Part shown: positions 10,417 through 22,139 of the stretch, piece by piece
How the letters are laid out: each line of letters starts with the position of its first letter
Numbering within the stretch: the stretch's first letter is position 1
From: Azolla caroliniana
Taxonomy: Eukaryota > Polypodiophyta
Assembly (NCBI GenBank): GCA_043228905.1
Contig: JBHGNT010000020.1
Span: 1,984,001-2,048,000 of the forward strand
Length of the DNA: 64,000 nt
Reading direction: 5' to 3'
Position numbers and translations under genes: made by a program
Notes under the pieces: generated by a model
Database searches by the model: none
What the model was told of the DNA's origin: nothing
What the model saw: the letters and a program-made list of their open reading frames with translations, nothing else

Positions 10417-10476
<60 letters not shown>

Positions 10477-10667
10477 AAAAAGAAACGTTTTATTTCTTAA
10501 TAGCAACAGTTACAAATGACAACCGACGTTTACTAAAGGTTACAAAGTCACTTTATATAGTGACTATCCTAGGGCAACAACCCTTTATGCTATTTACAGA
10601 AATAGCCCAAACTTGGGTTGTCCAAATAGACAGTGTGAATACGGCCATTATACACTCCTATTCGACA
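10340..10667 (-). repeat. CopB2 3' LTR
   Basis: 328 bp. In element orientation it starts TGTCGAATAGGAGTG at 10667 and ends CTTGTTAGACA at 10340. It matches the CopB1 5' LTR (12584-12880) at both ends, including GTGTATAATGG and CTTCCGCA. It contains (AG)27 at 10421-10474 and TATA-like CACTATATAAAGTGAC. A polypurine tract precedes it, so it is a 3' LTR. Confidence 0.82.
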
Positions 10668-11011
10668 CTCCCCCGTAATGGGCGTATACATGGGCTATCT
10701 GGAATTAGAGGTATATACAAGGTTTATCGGACAGATCGGTTTTGTTCGAGTCGGCAAGATCAAAAGACAAAAGACCAAACCGGTCGGGTCGGAAGAGCTG
10801 AAGCCGATCCTCAAAGAACCAATGTCGGTTGTCCGAAACCATCCTGTGCTGTGTGTCCGTCTTTAACCGGTGTCGTGATGAAAACCAGCCAGAAGCAGAA
10901 TCGGCGAAGCAGGGCGCATGAACTGGCCCTACACTTTCCCACGCCAATTAATACCTTATACATAACTAGGAGTAGGACGATGGGTGTAAATAGACTAGAT
11001 GTGATGCATCG
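10668..11011 (-). other. CopB2 polypurine tract and 3' untranslated end
   Basis: ACGGGGGAG (minus strand, 10676-10668) directly precedes the LTR. The following 330 bp contain no RNase H or other recognisable coding sequence and are probably copia 3' untranslated sequence, truncated where GypF1 begins. The exact right boundary is not visible. Confidence 0.5.
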
Positions 11012-11409
11012 AATGTCTAGGAAATCAAAGAGTATCTCTGTCCGAAAGGACAGAGAATAAATTGATGAAACGAGGGTGCAACGGCCTGCCTCGATGGCCT
11101 ATAAAAGGGAAGGAAGAAGGCAGATGAAGGTATTGCGTTTTGGGGAGCGAGGACGAAGTGCTGTCGGACTGGGACTGAGCTCTCTCCTCCATCGTTCGTC
11201 ATTCTCTACGGGATTTTGGGACTGAGTTGGCTCTGCTTCGTGGACAACCCGTGTGCTTCCCGCAGAGGCTCCACAATGCAGTCGGGGCTGTGTGCGTGCG
11301 TGAGCATCGTGTGTGTGTGTCTTCTCCCTCTCTCCTTTCTCACGCTCCTTGGTTCAAGGCCCCTGCAGTCCCGCCTCTTTCCACGCGCAAAGTGCGAAAC
11401 AACACGACA
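11012..11409 (+). repeat. GypF1 5' LTR (start uncertain)
   Basis: The right end is ...AACACGACA at 11409, followed by a gap of a few bases and TTTGGTGAACC (about 11412-11422), which has the look of a gypsy primer site. A TATA box TATAAAAGG is at 11100-11108. The left end at TGTCTAGG (11012) is chosen because it forms TGTC...GACA and gives 398 bp, the length of the GypF2 LTR; no second copy confirms it. Confidence 0.5.
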
Positions 11410-11453
11410 TATTTGGTGAACCTGATGTGAAACAGGTGGCAAAGGAGTGAAGG

Positions 11454-12097
11454 ATGAGGGGATCTGAGCTTGCTGAAGCTATGTCCGTAGCCGTCGATCG
11501 GCTAGTGAGCGCTCGCGAGGGAACGGGTGCCCTCGACAGGGCCATTGAGTCGATCGTTGGCACCATAGGTCGATTCGGTGTGAAGAATGCCACGAGCTAC
11601 TTGGAGGCCTACCGGGCCGAAATGATCATGAGGGATATCTCGGCGGACAGGCGGTTGTCCGTATTCCCTCGAGTGGTGACGCCGAGCATCCACATAGAGG
11701 TGCTCGAGGTGTTGGTCGGATGCCAGACTTCGGAGGAGTTCGAGTTGCGGCTCCTCGAGATGTATGGGTTCGATGACTCGCTTCGGCTGTCGAAGCGAGA
11801 CTTCATGGTGTGGGTTGAGAGCCTTGGGAAGGGGAGGAACACGTTGGCGCTCCTCCAGGAGTTCGAGAAACGGTTTGCACGGCTGTCAACGCTGGACCGG
11901 ACCGTGCTCGACACAAGCTGGGTACTACTATTCGTCAAGTCGGTGGACGCCATGGACCTGGAGAAGGTGGGTCTCCTGTTAGAAACGGATGAAGGACTCA
12001 CGATAGACTGGGCCATGGTAAGGAGGGTCTACAGTAGTTTCGACAAGCGGCGTGAGTGGAGTGACGAGGGCTCGTCGGCGGCAAGGCCGGTCCCCGC
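11454..12097 (+). pseudogene. GypF1 gag, N-terminal part, interrupted by CopA3
   Basis: About 215 codons from ATG 11454, 44 bp after the LTR end. The protein is rich in charged helices (ELAEAMSVAVDRLVSAREG, ...FEKRFARLSTLDRTVLDTSW) and lacks a nucleic-acid motif; the CCHC knuckle lies beyond the insertion. From memory it resembles gag of FLDDVPIKG-type gypsy polyproteins of non-seed streptophytes. At 12098 the frame enters the CopA3 LTR and stops 4 codons later. The natural continuation is at 20866. Confidence 0.75.
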
Positions 12098-12583
12098 TGT
12101 TAGGAATTGACGCTTTCAAAACCTTCACCTCTCGGCCACAACCGAGGAAACACGAATCAATGCAGCAGTAAATCGAAAACACAGAGAGAGACTCGAATGC
12201 ACAGGGTTTAGCGTGGAAAACCCTAGACGGGAAAAACCACGGGAGTGCAAGACTCCAACTATCACTATATGCAGGGAATGTACAATGGCGAGCTGCAAGG
12301 GGACGACCTTGAGCTCGCTGTCCTCGCCACAGGCGGCGGTATTACACAGAGGCGTCTACCTCTTCCTTTCTCTCTCTCTCTCACTCTCTCTCTCTCGGCT
12401 GCTCTCACTTCGCTCCCTCTAAGTGGAAAACAGAAAAATGAGCAACAACAACAAAACTGTTTGCCCTAAGTCATATTTATACACATATGACTTTCGGGCT
12501 ATTTACAAATATAGCCTCGAGGGCCCTTGGCAAACATATTCACAAATATGTCCCCGCATCCGGATCTCTCTCCGGGTACATTC
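12098..12583 (-). repeat. CopA3 3' LTR, truncated
   Basis: 486 bp identical to 20228-20713. It lacks the last 152 bp (the U3 tip with tandem repeats), where CopB1 begins after ...GTACATTC. Confidence 0.93.
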
Positions 12584-12750
12584 TGTCGAATACAAGTGTA
12601 TAATGGACGTATTCACACTATCCCTTTAGGCCATTTGTGTAATTAGCATAAAGGGTAGTTGCCCTAAGTCGGTCACTATATATAGTGACCTTGTAACCTT
12701 TTTGTAAGGTTGGGTGTTGTATTATTGCTTTATTGAATGAGAAAGTCTTT

Positions 12751-12795
<45 letters not shown>

Positions 12796-12880
12796 ACGAT
12801 CTATGATTCTGTTATACGCAGGTACTCAACAGCAATCAAATGCTTCTTGATCTTCCGCATAGACGACCTCGTCTACAACA
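12584..12880 (+). repeat. CopB1 5' LTR
   Basis: 297 bp, TGTCGAATACAAGTG to CGTCTACAACA. It contains a TATA palindrome GTCACTATATATAGTGAC at about 12672-12690 and a (TC)19 run at 12753-12790 downstream of it. Confidence 0.9.
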
Positions 12881-12882
12881 TC

Positions 12883-12895
12883 TGGTATCAGAGCC
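12883..12895 (+). other. Primer binding site, CopB1
   Basis: TGGTATCAGAGCC, complementary to initiator Met-tRNA, two bases after the LTR. Confidence 0.93.
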
Positions 12896-13552
12896 TGCAC
12901 AGTAGTCGGTCCTTCAATCTGCTGTCGGCCGTCGTCTCAGCCTGCACAGCATTCGGTTTCCTGCGTCATTCGAAGAAGAGAGAAGAAGAAGAGAAACGAG
13001 GCTTGCATCTCATCGCGTTAGATCATCTTCGCTTGGAGTAAGCCAGCAGGTTGTACTCTGTCCCTTGTGATCGTAACCGCTCGAGGTGAAATCCCCTTGT
13101 GCAACATTGACACGATCGTGCTCCACCCGGTTAAACGGCATCCGAAGAGGTAATCAAACGCCGCTCATTGTAACCACTCGGTGCAGATCGGTCTTAAGAC
13201 AACAACCCCAAATTCGTGCTTCATCTGGCTGATCGACATTCGGGAGGATCAGTTGGATCCGTCTCTCTCGTTGCTGCAGTCAACCGAAGCAGAATCGGTC
13301 CAGATAATCGGTTTCAATAATCGGTATTCGGCATATATATCCGAAGCGAACCGGGCTCACTCCGACTCGGCAACATTCGGGAAGACCAGTCGGTTCTGTC
13401 CCTCAAGCTACCGGAGTCAATTCGAGCAAGTTCCGAAGCCGAACCGACTCGGGTTCAAATCCGACTAGAACGATATCGGGTGAGCCAACCGGCTGCACTC
13501 CAACAAGGTTCGTAGTCAACTCCGAACCGAGCTCCGTCAACCGAAACCAAAT
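12896..13552 (+). other. CopB1 untranslated leader
   Basis: 657 bp between primer site and gag ATG. No open frame of note. It repeats short CGGTT/CCGAA-rich motifs (AATCGGT, CCGAAGC), but I see no clear element. Confidence 0.6.
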
Positions 13553-16500
13553 TTGATGGCATCAACATCCGGCTCGTCAGAAATGAGTCTACGCAAGTTC
13601 GATGGATCGAACTTCAACTTTTGGAAGGAACAAATGCAGGACTATCTCATAGTCAAGGGGCAAATCGATCCCATCGAAAATGAAGAACCTCCAGAAGGAT
13701 ACAAACCAATTGAGTGGCAGAAGCTGGACAGAATCGTCCGCGCCACGATTCGGATGCACCTATCGGAATCGGTATACTTTACGGTGCAATCGTGTACGAC
13801 AGCATTCGAACTGTGGAAAACACTGTCGGACACTTACGAAAAGAAGGTCGCCGCAACAAAGATGTTTCTGATCCGGCGCCTCTACAACTTGCGGATGAAA
13901 GAATCCGACTCGGTTCAAGCACACCTCAATGAGTACGAAAGCATAAGCTCCCAAATCTCGTCACAGGGGACGGCAATCGAGGATGAACTCAGAGCAATGA
14001 TACTCATGAGTAGCCTTCCCTCATCATGGGAAACTTTCGTCACAACCGTGTGCAACGCGTCAACCACGGCTGTTAAATACTCCGAAGTCACGAGCGCAAT
14101 CCTGACCGAAGCAGCTCGGAGAAAGTCTTTCGCCAAAGACTCAACAGACGACGCTTATGTAGTACAAGGTTCGACAGACCGATCGAACATACGAGGAAGA
14201 GATTCCTCACGGCCGCCGAACAATCAGTGAAGACGGAGCCAGTCACGGGATAACCGAATCTGCAACTATTGCAAGAAACCCGGACACATCAAAGCCGACT
14301 GCCGCGCACTCAAGAACAAGAACAACAAGAAGAGTGGCCGGCATGAGGAGATCAATTACGTCAGCTTCTCAGCTGATGTGCTACCAGACGACCCGAATAT
14401 ACTATCAATCGAAAATCCAGTCGGATCAGAAGTTCTACTCACGACTGAAGAGTCGAGCACATGGCTCTTAGATTCGGGCGCGTCATTTCACGTGACTCCT
14501 CATCGATCCCAATTTCGGCAATATACGATCCGTCACTCCGACTCAGTTCGAGTCGGCAACTCACAACACTGTGACATCATCGGAATCGGCACAGTAGAGC
14601 TCAACCTTGCAGGGGGCTCTACACTTGTACTCCACAATGTCCGACATGTACCCGAGCTCTCAAGGCCATTGATCTCAGTCGGACAACTAGATGAAGACGG
14701 CATTCGTGCCGGTTTTTCTTCGGGAGGGTGGACACTCCACAGGGGGAACCTCCTGCTTGCTAGAGGACCCAAGATACACTCACTGTATCCGTTACATGTT
14801 ACGCTCAGAGAGGGTAACCTGTTTTTGGTGGATATTCCTGTGTCATCACTATGGCACAGAAGATTAGGACACCTCAGCAAGGCCGGCATTACGCATCTAT
14901 CTAGAGCCGGATACATCCCCAAACTCTCCTTCTCCGACCATCAATTCTGCGAGCATTGCCAGTATGGCAAACAAGCAGCCGCATCACACCCAACATCAGC
15001 ACCAAGAGAAACGAGACCTCTTGATTTAGTCCATTCGGACGTCTGTGGCCCAATGCCGCATCAGTCTCTAGGTGGTGCCTCTTACTTCGTCAGTTTTATT
15101 GACGATTCGACTCGAAAGGTGTGGGCTTATCCAATTCGCACCAAAGATCGTGTCTTCTCGATCTTCACCGATTGGCTCGCTATGGTAGAAAATCAAACCG
15201 ACCGAAAGCTGAAATGCCTTCGGACAGACAATGGGGGAGAGTTCAAATCCGAAGAATTCGTCAAATTCTGCCGACAACGCGGCATCCGACGTGAATTTAC
15301 GGCACCACACAACCCGGAGCAAAACGGGATTGCCGAACGAATGAATCAGACAATCCAAGAAAGGATAGTTTCCATGCTCCAACACTCCGGACTGACGGAT
15401 GGCTTCTGGGCAGAGGCTCTACTCACGGCAGTACACATAATCAATATGTCGCCAAGTAGACCTCTAGGACTTCAAATTCCTCAGGAACTATGGATCGGCA
15501 GTAAGCCGAATTACGACAAGCTGAGGATCTTCGGATGCGAGGCGTACGCCCTTATTCCGAAAGATGATCGCCGAAAACTTGCACCTCGGTCCAGGAAATG
15601 CATTTTCCTCGGATATGGATCCGACGGCGAAATGGGATACCGACTCTGGGATCCCGAACGCAGACAAATCGTCCGAAGTTCGGACGTTGTGTTCAACGAG
15701 TCGGCTATGAATCCATCAGTCGAAAAACCGATCGAAGTCCGAAGGGTAACATTTTCCGATGTGCCGACCCTTCAAGAAGGCCCCGCTCTCAACACACGGT
15801 CAGCTTCACGGGTAGCTGAACCTTACACTACCGACTCGGACAACTCCGACTCGGCACAACAGAACAATCCGCTTTCGGACCATCCGACCTCGATACCCGA
15901 TGCGACCAGTCCAATCATACCTCGACGATCCGAGAGACTGTCGCAACCTCCGGAGAGGTATTCTCCTGGAATTTTCTTCACGGACGCCGGCGAACCGACG
16001 TCTTACGAAGAAGCATCGACATCTGTCGATTCCGCCACCTGGCATCTGGCGATGGAGTCGGAAATGCACTCCATTCGGGCAAACAAGACTTGGGATCTGG
16101 TCGAATTACCTAGGAACCGACGTGCTCTTCCTTGCAAGTGGGTTTATCGACTAAAAGAGACGTCTGATTCGACCACCCCAAAGTACAAGGCCAGATTAGT
16201 TGCGAAGGGCTTCCGACAAGAATATGGCGTCGACTTCGACGAGATTTTTTCACCAGTGGTGAAAATGACAACCCTTCGTTTTCTACTCGGCGTAGTGGCA
16301 GCCGACAACTTGGAGCTGATTCAGCTAGATGTCAAAACAGCCTTCCTCCATGGTGATCTCGAGGAGGAAATTTATATGGAGCAGCCAAAAGGCTTCGTGG
16401 CACCCGGCCAAGAACATCTAGTCTGCCGACTCAGGAAGAGTCTATACGGCCTCAAACAGGCACCGCGACAATGGTACAAGAAGTTCGACGACTTCATCCA

Positions 16501-17231
16501 ATCGATCGGCTTCTCCAAAAGCGATGAGGACCATTGTCTCTTCACCAACACAGCTCAAGATGGATCACCCATCTTCCTCATCATTTACGTGGACGACATG
16601 CTAATTTCTGGACGCCACGCGGGCGAACTTGCCGATCTCATTCGGCAACTGCGGTTGAAGTTTGCCATGAAGGACCTCGGTCCGGCACGACACATACTCG
16701 GCATGAAGATTAGTCGGCATCGCGACAAACGACATCTTTTTTTGTCTCAGACCGACTATATCGGACGTGTCTTGGAACGCTTCAACATGCAATCAGCCAA
16801 ATCTGCTTCAACCCCGCTCCCAATGAATCTTCGGCTCTCTCAGCGAGACTGCCCGACATCCGGCCCGGAGGGGGAAGATATGAAGTCGGTACCGTATGCA
16901 CCGGCAGTCGGCTCCCTTATGTACCTGATGGTCGCGACACGGCCTGATATTTCTCATGCCGTAGGAGTCGTTAGCAGATTTATGCACAATCCTGGCCGAT
17001 CGCATTGGAACGCAGTCAAGCATGTGTTCAGATATCTGGCTGGCACAAAAGACCATGGCATTCTTTTCGGTCCGAACCGAACCTCAGGCGTAGTCGGTTA
17101 CACCGACTCGGACTTCGCCGGCTGTATAGACAGTCGGAAATCAACAACCGGATACTGCTTCAAATTCGGCAATGGAGCAATTTCGTGGAAGTCGAAACTT
17201 CAGGAGTGCACAGTGACCTCAACGACCGAAC
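13553..17231 (+). pseudogene. CopB1 gag-pol with one stop, truncated in RNase H
   Basis: From ATG 13553 (MMASTSGSSEMSLRKFDG) gag runs to an in-frame TGA at 14228-14230, just before the CCHC knuckle (CNYCKKPGHIKADC). The same frame then stays open to 17231. Visible domains: protease (WLLDSGASFHVTPH, about 14462), integrase finger and core (LVHSDVCGPM, LRTDNGGEFKS, NGIAERMNQ), RT (LDVKTAFLHGDL, SLYGLKQAPRQWY, YVDDMLISG) and RNase H (GYTDSDFAGCIDSRKST). After TSTTE the frame runs by chance 138 codons into antisense CopA3 to 17644; that tail is not copia protein. Confidence 0.9.
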
Positions 17232-20205
17232 TTCAGCCCGTAAAGGCTCTTCTTCAACCGGCATACCAAGTGCTCCTTCCCTTTCTTCTCGAATCCTTCC
17301 GGTTGCTGCATGTAGATCTCTTCTTCGAGGTCACTGTGAAGGAATGCCGTCTTCACGTCCATCTGTTCTACCTCGAGGTCCATGCTTGCCGCTATGCTCA
17401 GCACCGTCCGGATGGAGGTCATCTTCACTACCGGGGCAAATATCTCGTCGAAGTCGACGCCCTTCTTCTGTTGGAACCCCTTCACCACGATCCTGGCTTT
17501 GTATCTCGGGGGGTTTCCGGCATCTCCCGGTTTCAGCTTGAACACCCACTTGTTTCGAAGTGCCCGCTTTCCTTTCGGCAACTCCACAAGTTCATATGTG
17601 TGGTTCTCATGCAGGGAATCCATCTCCTCCTGCATGGCACTTAACCACCTGCGGCTATGGGTGTCAAGCTTTGCTTCTTCAAAACTCTCCGGCTCCCCCT
17701 CGTCGGTTAGCAGCACGTGCTCTGGTTCCGGAAATCTCCGGGGGGCCCTTCTCTCGCTTAGAGGATATCTCCGTTCCGGAGCTTCGGTAACCGGCTCCTC
17801 CGTTTCCTCTTCATCCGAATCCATTTCGGGATCGGGGCCGGTTCCGGTATCAGTTTCATCTTCCTCGGCCGGTTCTGTTTCTTCACCGTCTTCGGCCGGA
17901 TCCTCGAGTGCTAACCGGTCCCTTGCCGGTCGGGACTGCTCCTCGTAGAGTTTATCCTCACCGGTCGACTTGGAGCTCTTCATCTTCTTCTCCGACTCCC
18001 AGTCGGCGAGTGTCTTGTCCTTCATGAAGATGATATCACGACTCCGGAATATCTTTTTGTCGACCGGGTCCCATACTCGGTAGCCGAACTCGTCATCGCC
18101 GTAACCGAGGAATATGCATGGCCGGGTTTTTGGATCTAGCTTTCCTCTCCGGTCCTTTGCCACATGCACATATGCGAGACACCCCAACACCTTCAGATGC
18201 CGGTAGGATACTTCCCTACCGGTCCACACTCTCTGCGGCGTGTCTCCGTCCAAAGGTACTGAGGGTGATCTGTTTATCACGTATGTCGCCGTCGACATTG
18301 CCTCAGCCCAAAAACCCTTGGGTAATTTCGCATGCGCCAGCATACTCCGGACCCTCTCCATTATGGTCCGGTTCATCCTCTCGGCCAGCCCGTTCAGATT
18401 CGGCGTATTCGGCACAGTAAACTCGAGCCGGATTCCCTTCGAGCGACAGTACTCCTCGAACTGCCCCCGGTATTCCCCTCCGTTATCTGCTCGTATCGCT
18501 TTCAGCTTCTTGCCGGATTCCCTTTCCACTCTCGCGTGGAGTTCTTGAAGACGCACAACACTTGGTCCTTTGTCTTCAACGGTGCCGTCCACAGCTTCCG
18601 GCTGTGGTCATCAATGAATGTCACGAAGTACTGGGCTCCGCCATGTGACTTCGTTTCTACTTGACACACGTCAGTGTGCACCAACTCCAATGGTGCGCTA
18701 CGTCTCGTCGGTGGCCTTGAGTGGAAGGAGGTTCGGTTCTGCTTACCGGCCAGGCAATCGGTGCACTTCTCCAGGTGCACGTGCTTCACTGGAATAAGGT
18801 TGTCTTCTGCAAGCCTCTTCATCCCCTTCTCACTCATGTGGCACAGTCTCTTGTACCACAGCTCACCGGCAGTGTCGGTTGCCACGTTCAACTCCTCCGG
18901 ACACAACCAGGCACTCATAAGGTACAGTGTGTTGACTTTTCGGGCCCGAGCCACTATCAGGCTCCCCTTGCTGAACTTCATTACGCCGTTCCGGATGCTA
19001 CCTGTGTAGCCTTCATCGTCTAGCCTCCCGGCCGAAATCAGGTTCAATCGAACCTCTGGAACGTGTCGGACACCCTTCAGCAACATTTTGCATCCGGTCG
19101 AGGTTGTCAACCACACGTCTCCTATGCCGGCAATCCGGCACGTACCTTCATTTCCCATCCGAACACAGCGATGCTCACTGGCTGTGTAGGATGAGAAGTA
19201 TCTTCTTTCCGGGGTCAGGTGGAATGACGCTCCGGAATCGACCACCCAGGTAGTCTCATCGCCGGCAATGTTTAGTTCACCTTCTTCGGTGATGAGCATG
19301 ATCTCCTCTTCACTTGCCGCGAGTGCCGTCGTTCCTTTCCGGTCCTGCCCTTGCCGATCCGAACCATTCCGGTCCGTGGCTCCCCGGTAAGCACCGTTCC
19401 GTTCCGAAGACTTCTTCGTATCAGTGTCGTCGGCTCCGTTGTCTTTTCGGTAATGCCGACAATTCTTTCGGAAGTGCCCCGGCTTCCCACAGTGGAAGCA
19501 TGTGGGCCTTCCTCTTGACTGCGACCGGGTCCCAGACTTCTTCCGTCTTTGCGGACTCCGGTTCTGTTGTCTTCCCCGATCCGATTCGGAAAGCAGCATC
19601 TTCGGATCGGAGGCCGGTTCTTTATCTCTCCGACGCGCTTCTTCGTTCAAAATGCTTGTCTTTACCGTTTGTAGGGACAAGTTATCCTCGGTGCAGGAGG
19701 TGCTGAGAGTCACCACCAAGTTCTCCCAGCTTGCCGGCAATGTACACATCAGGATGATGGCTTGCATTGCATCCTCCAACGGGAACTTGATCGCCGCAAG
19801 CTGGTTCACGAATCCCATGAACGTGCTTACGTGTTCCACCATACTCTCGCCGTCCCGGTACTTGAGGTTCACTATCTTCCTCATCAGGGAGGTCCGGTTC
19901 AACGCATTCTTCCTCTCGTAGAGGCCCGACAGCTTCTGCCACATCTCATATGCGTTGGTGTCGTTCGCCAGATGTTGTAGAACGCTCACGTCGACGTATT
20001 GCCGAATGGTTGCAACGGCTTTCCGGTTCAGAAGGCTCCATTCTGTCTCAAGTACCCCCTTGGATATTTCCGACCTGTCGATCGGTTCATACAGGTCCCG
20101 AACAATGAGCAGATCCTCCATCTTTATCTTCCAGTCGGCGTAGTTCTGCGCATTCAGCACTATCATCCCAGGCTGCCCGCTGCCGCCGCCTTCCATTTTC
20201 TGCAC
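17232..20205 (-). pseudogene. CopA3 gag-pol, one frameshift, truncated in RT
   Basis: Minus strand from ATG 20205 (MQKMEGGGSGQPG). Gag, knuckle CFHCGKPGHFRKNC, protease WVVDSGASFHLTPE and the start of integrase are open for 567 codons to 18502. A single T lost near 18542 (CopA1 has TTT, here TT) shifts the frame. The frame from 18592 continues through the integrase core (IRADNGGEY, NGLAERMNRT) and RT to CRLKKSLYGLK, then ends at the CopB1 junction. YVDD and RNase H are absent. Close sister of CopA1. Confidence 0.92.
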
Positions 20206-20212
20206 TGCAGTC

Positions 20213-20224
20213 GCTCTGATACCA
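20213..20224 (-). other. Primer binding site, CopA3
   Basis: Reverse complement TGGTATCAGAGC, three bases from the 5' LTR. Confidence 0.92.
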
Positions 20225-20227
20225 GAT

Positions 20228-20865
20228 TGTTAGGAATTGACGCTTTCAAAACCTTCACCTCTCGGCCACAACCGAGGAAACACGAATCAATGCAGCAGTA
20301 AATCGAAAACACAGAGAGAGACTCGAATGCACAGGGTTTAGCGTGGAAAACCCTAGACGGGAAAAACCACGGGAGTGCAAGACTCCAACTATCACTATAT
20401 GCAGGGAATGTACAATGGCGAGCTGCAAGGGGACGACCTTGAGCTCGCTGTCCTCGCCACAGGCGGCGGTATTACACAGAGGCGTCTACCTCTTCCTTTC
20501 TCTCTCTCTCTCACTCTCTCTCTCTCGGCTGCTCTCACTTCGCTCCCTCTAAGTGGAAAACAGAAAAATGAGCAACAACAACAAAACTGTTTGCCCTAAG
20601 TCATATTTATACACATATGACTTTCGGGCTATTTACAAATATAGCCTCGAGGGCCCTTGGCAAACATATTCACAAATATGTCCCCGCATCCGGATCTCTC
20701 TCCGGGTACATTCGTCATCCGGCTCCGTAGCCGGGGTCTTCATCATCCGGATCCGAAACCGGGTCTTCATCATCCGGTTCCGATACCGGGTACTCCTCAT
20801 TCGGGTCTTCATTCCCGATTCCCGGACATCTGACCATCCCATCCGGAGGGACTGTAATCCCAACA
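20228..20865 (-). repeat. CopA3 5' LTR
   Basis: 638 bp; in element orientation TGTTGGGATTACAG at 20865 to ATTCCTAACA at 20228. U3 carries only about three or four 28-bp CCGG repeats against seven in CopA1. TATA-like TATAAATATGACTTAGGG lies near 20610 and a CT-rich run at about 20490-20526. The intact partner of the LTR at 12098. Confidence 0.93.
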
Positions 20866-22130
20866 CCCGCATGGGAGCTCGAGGAGCCGATGTCGGTACC
20901 GGCCAGGAAGGAAGAAACTCGGAGTTGGCTTGAGACGGGCTCAGCCCCGAGAGGAGTGGTCAAAGGTCTCTCCGGAGGTGTGGCTCTAGAAGAGCTGTCG
21001 CAGATGGTGCGAGATCTCCAAATCGCATAGGCCCGGAGGGACAACGACGAACAGTCTCGTGACCGAAGGCCGCCGATGGCGCAACGGTGCATGTGGTGCG
21101 ACGCGGTCGGCCACATCCGGAAAGAATGCACGGATTTCGCCAAGGCACTCAGGACCAACATGCTGTACCCAGAAAGCCCTAGAGTTGAATACGGGGCGCA
21201 ACGGAATGAAGTGGTTGATGGAAGAGGTTGGGGGTTGCAGAGGCCGTTAACTACTCGGCGTCGGCAGGAATCCAGGTCGGGGGTGATGAGGCCTGGAAAG
21301 CGAAGGACTCCGGATTCTGGCCGCTGGTGCTAGAGGGTCTCTCCAGAGTACAGCTGAAGAAGGAAGAGGCAGACCGCGCGGAACAACGGATGCGGGAGGT
21401 CACCAGATGGGATGAGCCGGTGGAAGAAAAGACTGGCTTCGCGGCAGCCGCATGCCAAAACTACGAGGTTCTGGTAGAAGACAAGCGCGTGGGAAAGGCT
21501 AGAGGGGGCGGCCCCTCGCAGCGGTATGAGACTTGGTTTGGACCGAAACCGAATGAGGCCGCCAACGCCGGCGCATCGGAGAAGAAGAAGCAGGCCGGTT
21601 TCCGGCTAAGCACCGAAATCGAATGAACAACAGACCTGCGGAAGGTCCTAGAAGAGAGAATTCTCGACAACAAGGTCGAGATGTTACGGGAGGTGCTGGG
21701 AATCGCCAAGAAGGAGTTCCACGACTCCATCTTGGACTTGGTAAAGCGGAAGAGGCTCTCGACGGAGCCGGAACCGGAGAGGCCCGTGGAAGTGCGGACG
21801 ATGCACTTAGAAGACACGACCCTAGAGGATGAGTTGGCGGAAGGCCACTACGCGAAGCCGCTTTCGGTTAGGGCCACCACGGAAACCCCTGTTCGGATCG
21901 GCGACGTCCAGGAGCCGGTGGTGGCATTGGTAGACCATGGTTCGGAGATCAACCTGATGTCTATGGACTTCTATAAAAAGGGGAAATGGCCGATCAACAC
22001 CAAGCACGGGTGGAATATACGTGCAGCGATGTGCGCTACAGAGGAGTTGCAAGGTGTGTGCCCGAACGTACGCGTGAAGATTGGCGATGTTGAGATAGAT
22101 CAACATTTCTTCATGCAAGAGACTTCCTCG
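20866..22130 (+). pseudogene. GypF1 gag C-terminal part and protease
   Basis: The frame resumes at 20866 with WELEEPMSVPARKEE, has a TAG at about 21027-21029 where Gln is expected, and encodes a CCHC knuckle CMWCDAVGHIRKEC near 21085. A frameshift at a G run near 21225 moves it to the frame of 21228-21626, which ends in TGA (21624-21626). The same frame then continues to the retropepsin-like segment VVALVDHGSEINLMS (DHG for the usual D-S/T-G) and QHFFMQETSS at 22130, where CopA4 begins. The continuation is at 41761. Confidence 0.75.
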
Positions 22131-22139
22131 TGACGGGAA

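Larger units (their letters stand above)
12584..17231 (+). mobile_element. CopB1, copia element lacking its 3' end
   Basis: Plus-strand copia: 5' LTR 12584-12880, primer site, 650-bp leader, gag and pol up to RNase H. It stops at about 17231 inside the RNase H motif TSTTE and joins antisense CopA3 RT. The 3' LTR, polypurine tract and second target duplication are gone. Inserted in the CopA3 3' LTR after CATTC. Its LTR is a second member of the CopB2 family. Confidence 0.9.
12098..20865 (-). mobile_element. CopA3, copia element with a foreign block replacing one end
   Basis: Bounded by a perfect target duplication CCCGC (12093-12097, 20866-20870) in GypF1 gag. Order on the plus axis: partial 3' LTR (12098-12583), CopB1 piece in opposite orientation (12584-17231), CopA3 RT to gag (17232-20205, minus), primer site, intact 5' LTR (20228-20865). 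The two LTR copies are identical over their 486-bp overlap, so insertion was recent. Rest of the 3' LTR, RNase H and the end of RT are missing. The simplest history is CopB1 insertion into the 3' LTR followed by one deletion. Confidence 0.9.

Noticed and set aside
10398-11060. A 220-residue frame starting with a long Arg-Glu repeat
   Set aside because: It is translation of the (AG)27 microsatellite and LTR sequence, with no family resemblance.
11227-11442. Short frames in the GypF1 LTR (for example 11216-11419) with a hydrophobic, signal-like start
   Set aside because: They lie between the TATA box and primer site of an LTR, overlap on both strands and have no conservation evidence.
17219-17644. 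C-terminal 138 residues of the CopB1 frame as a novel domain
   Set aside because: They are antisense CopA3 RT read by chance past the junction at 17231.
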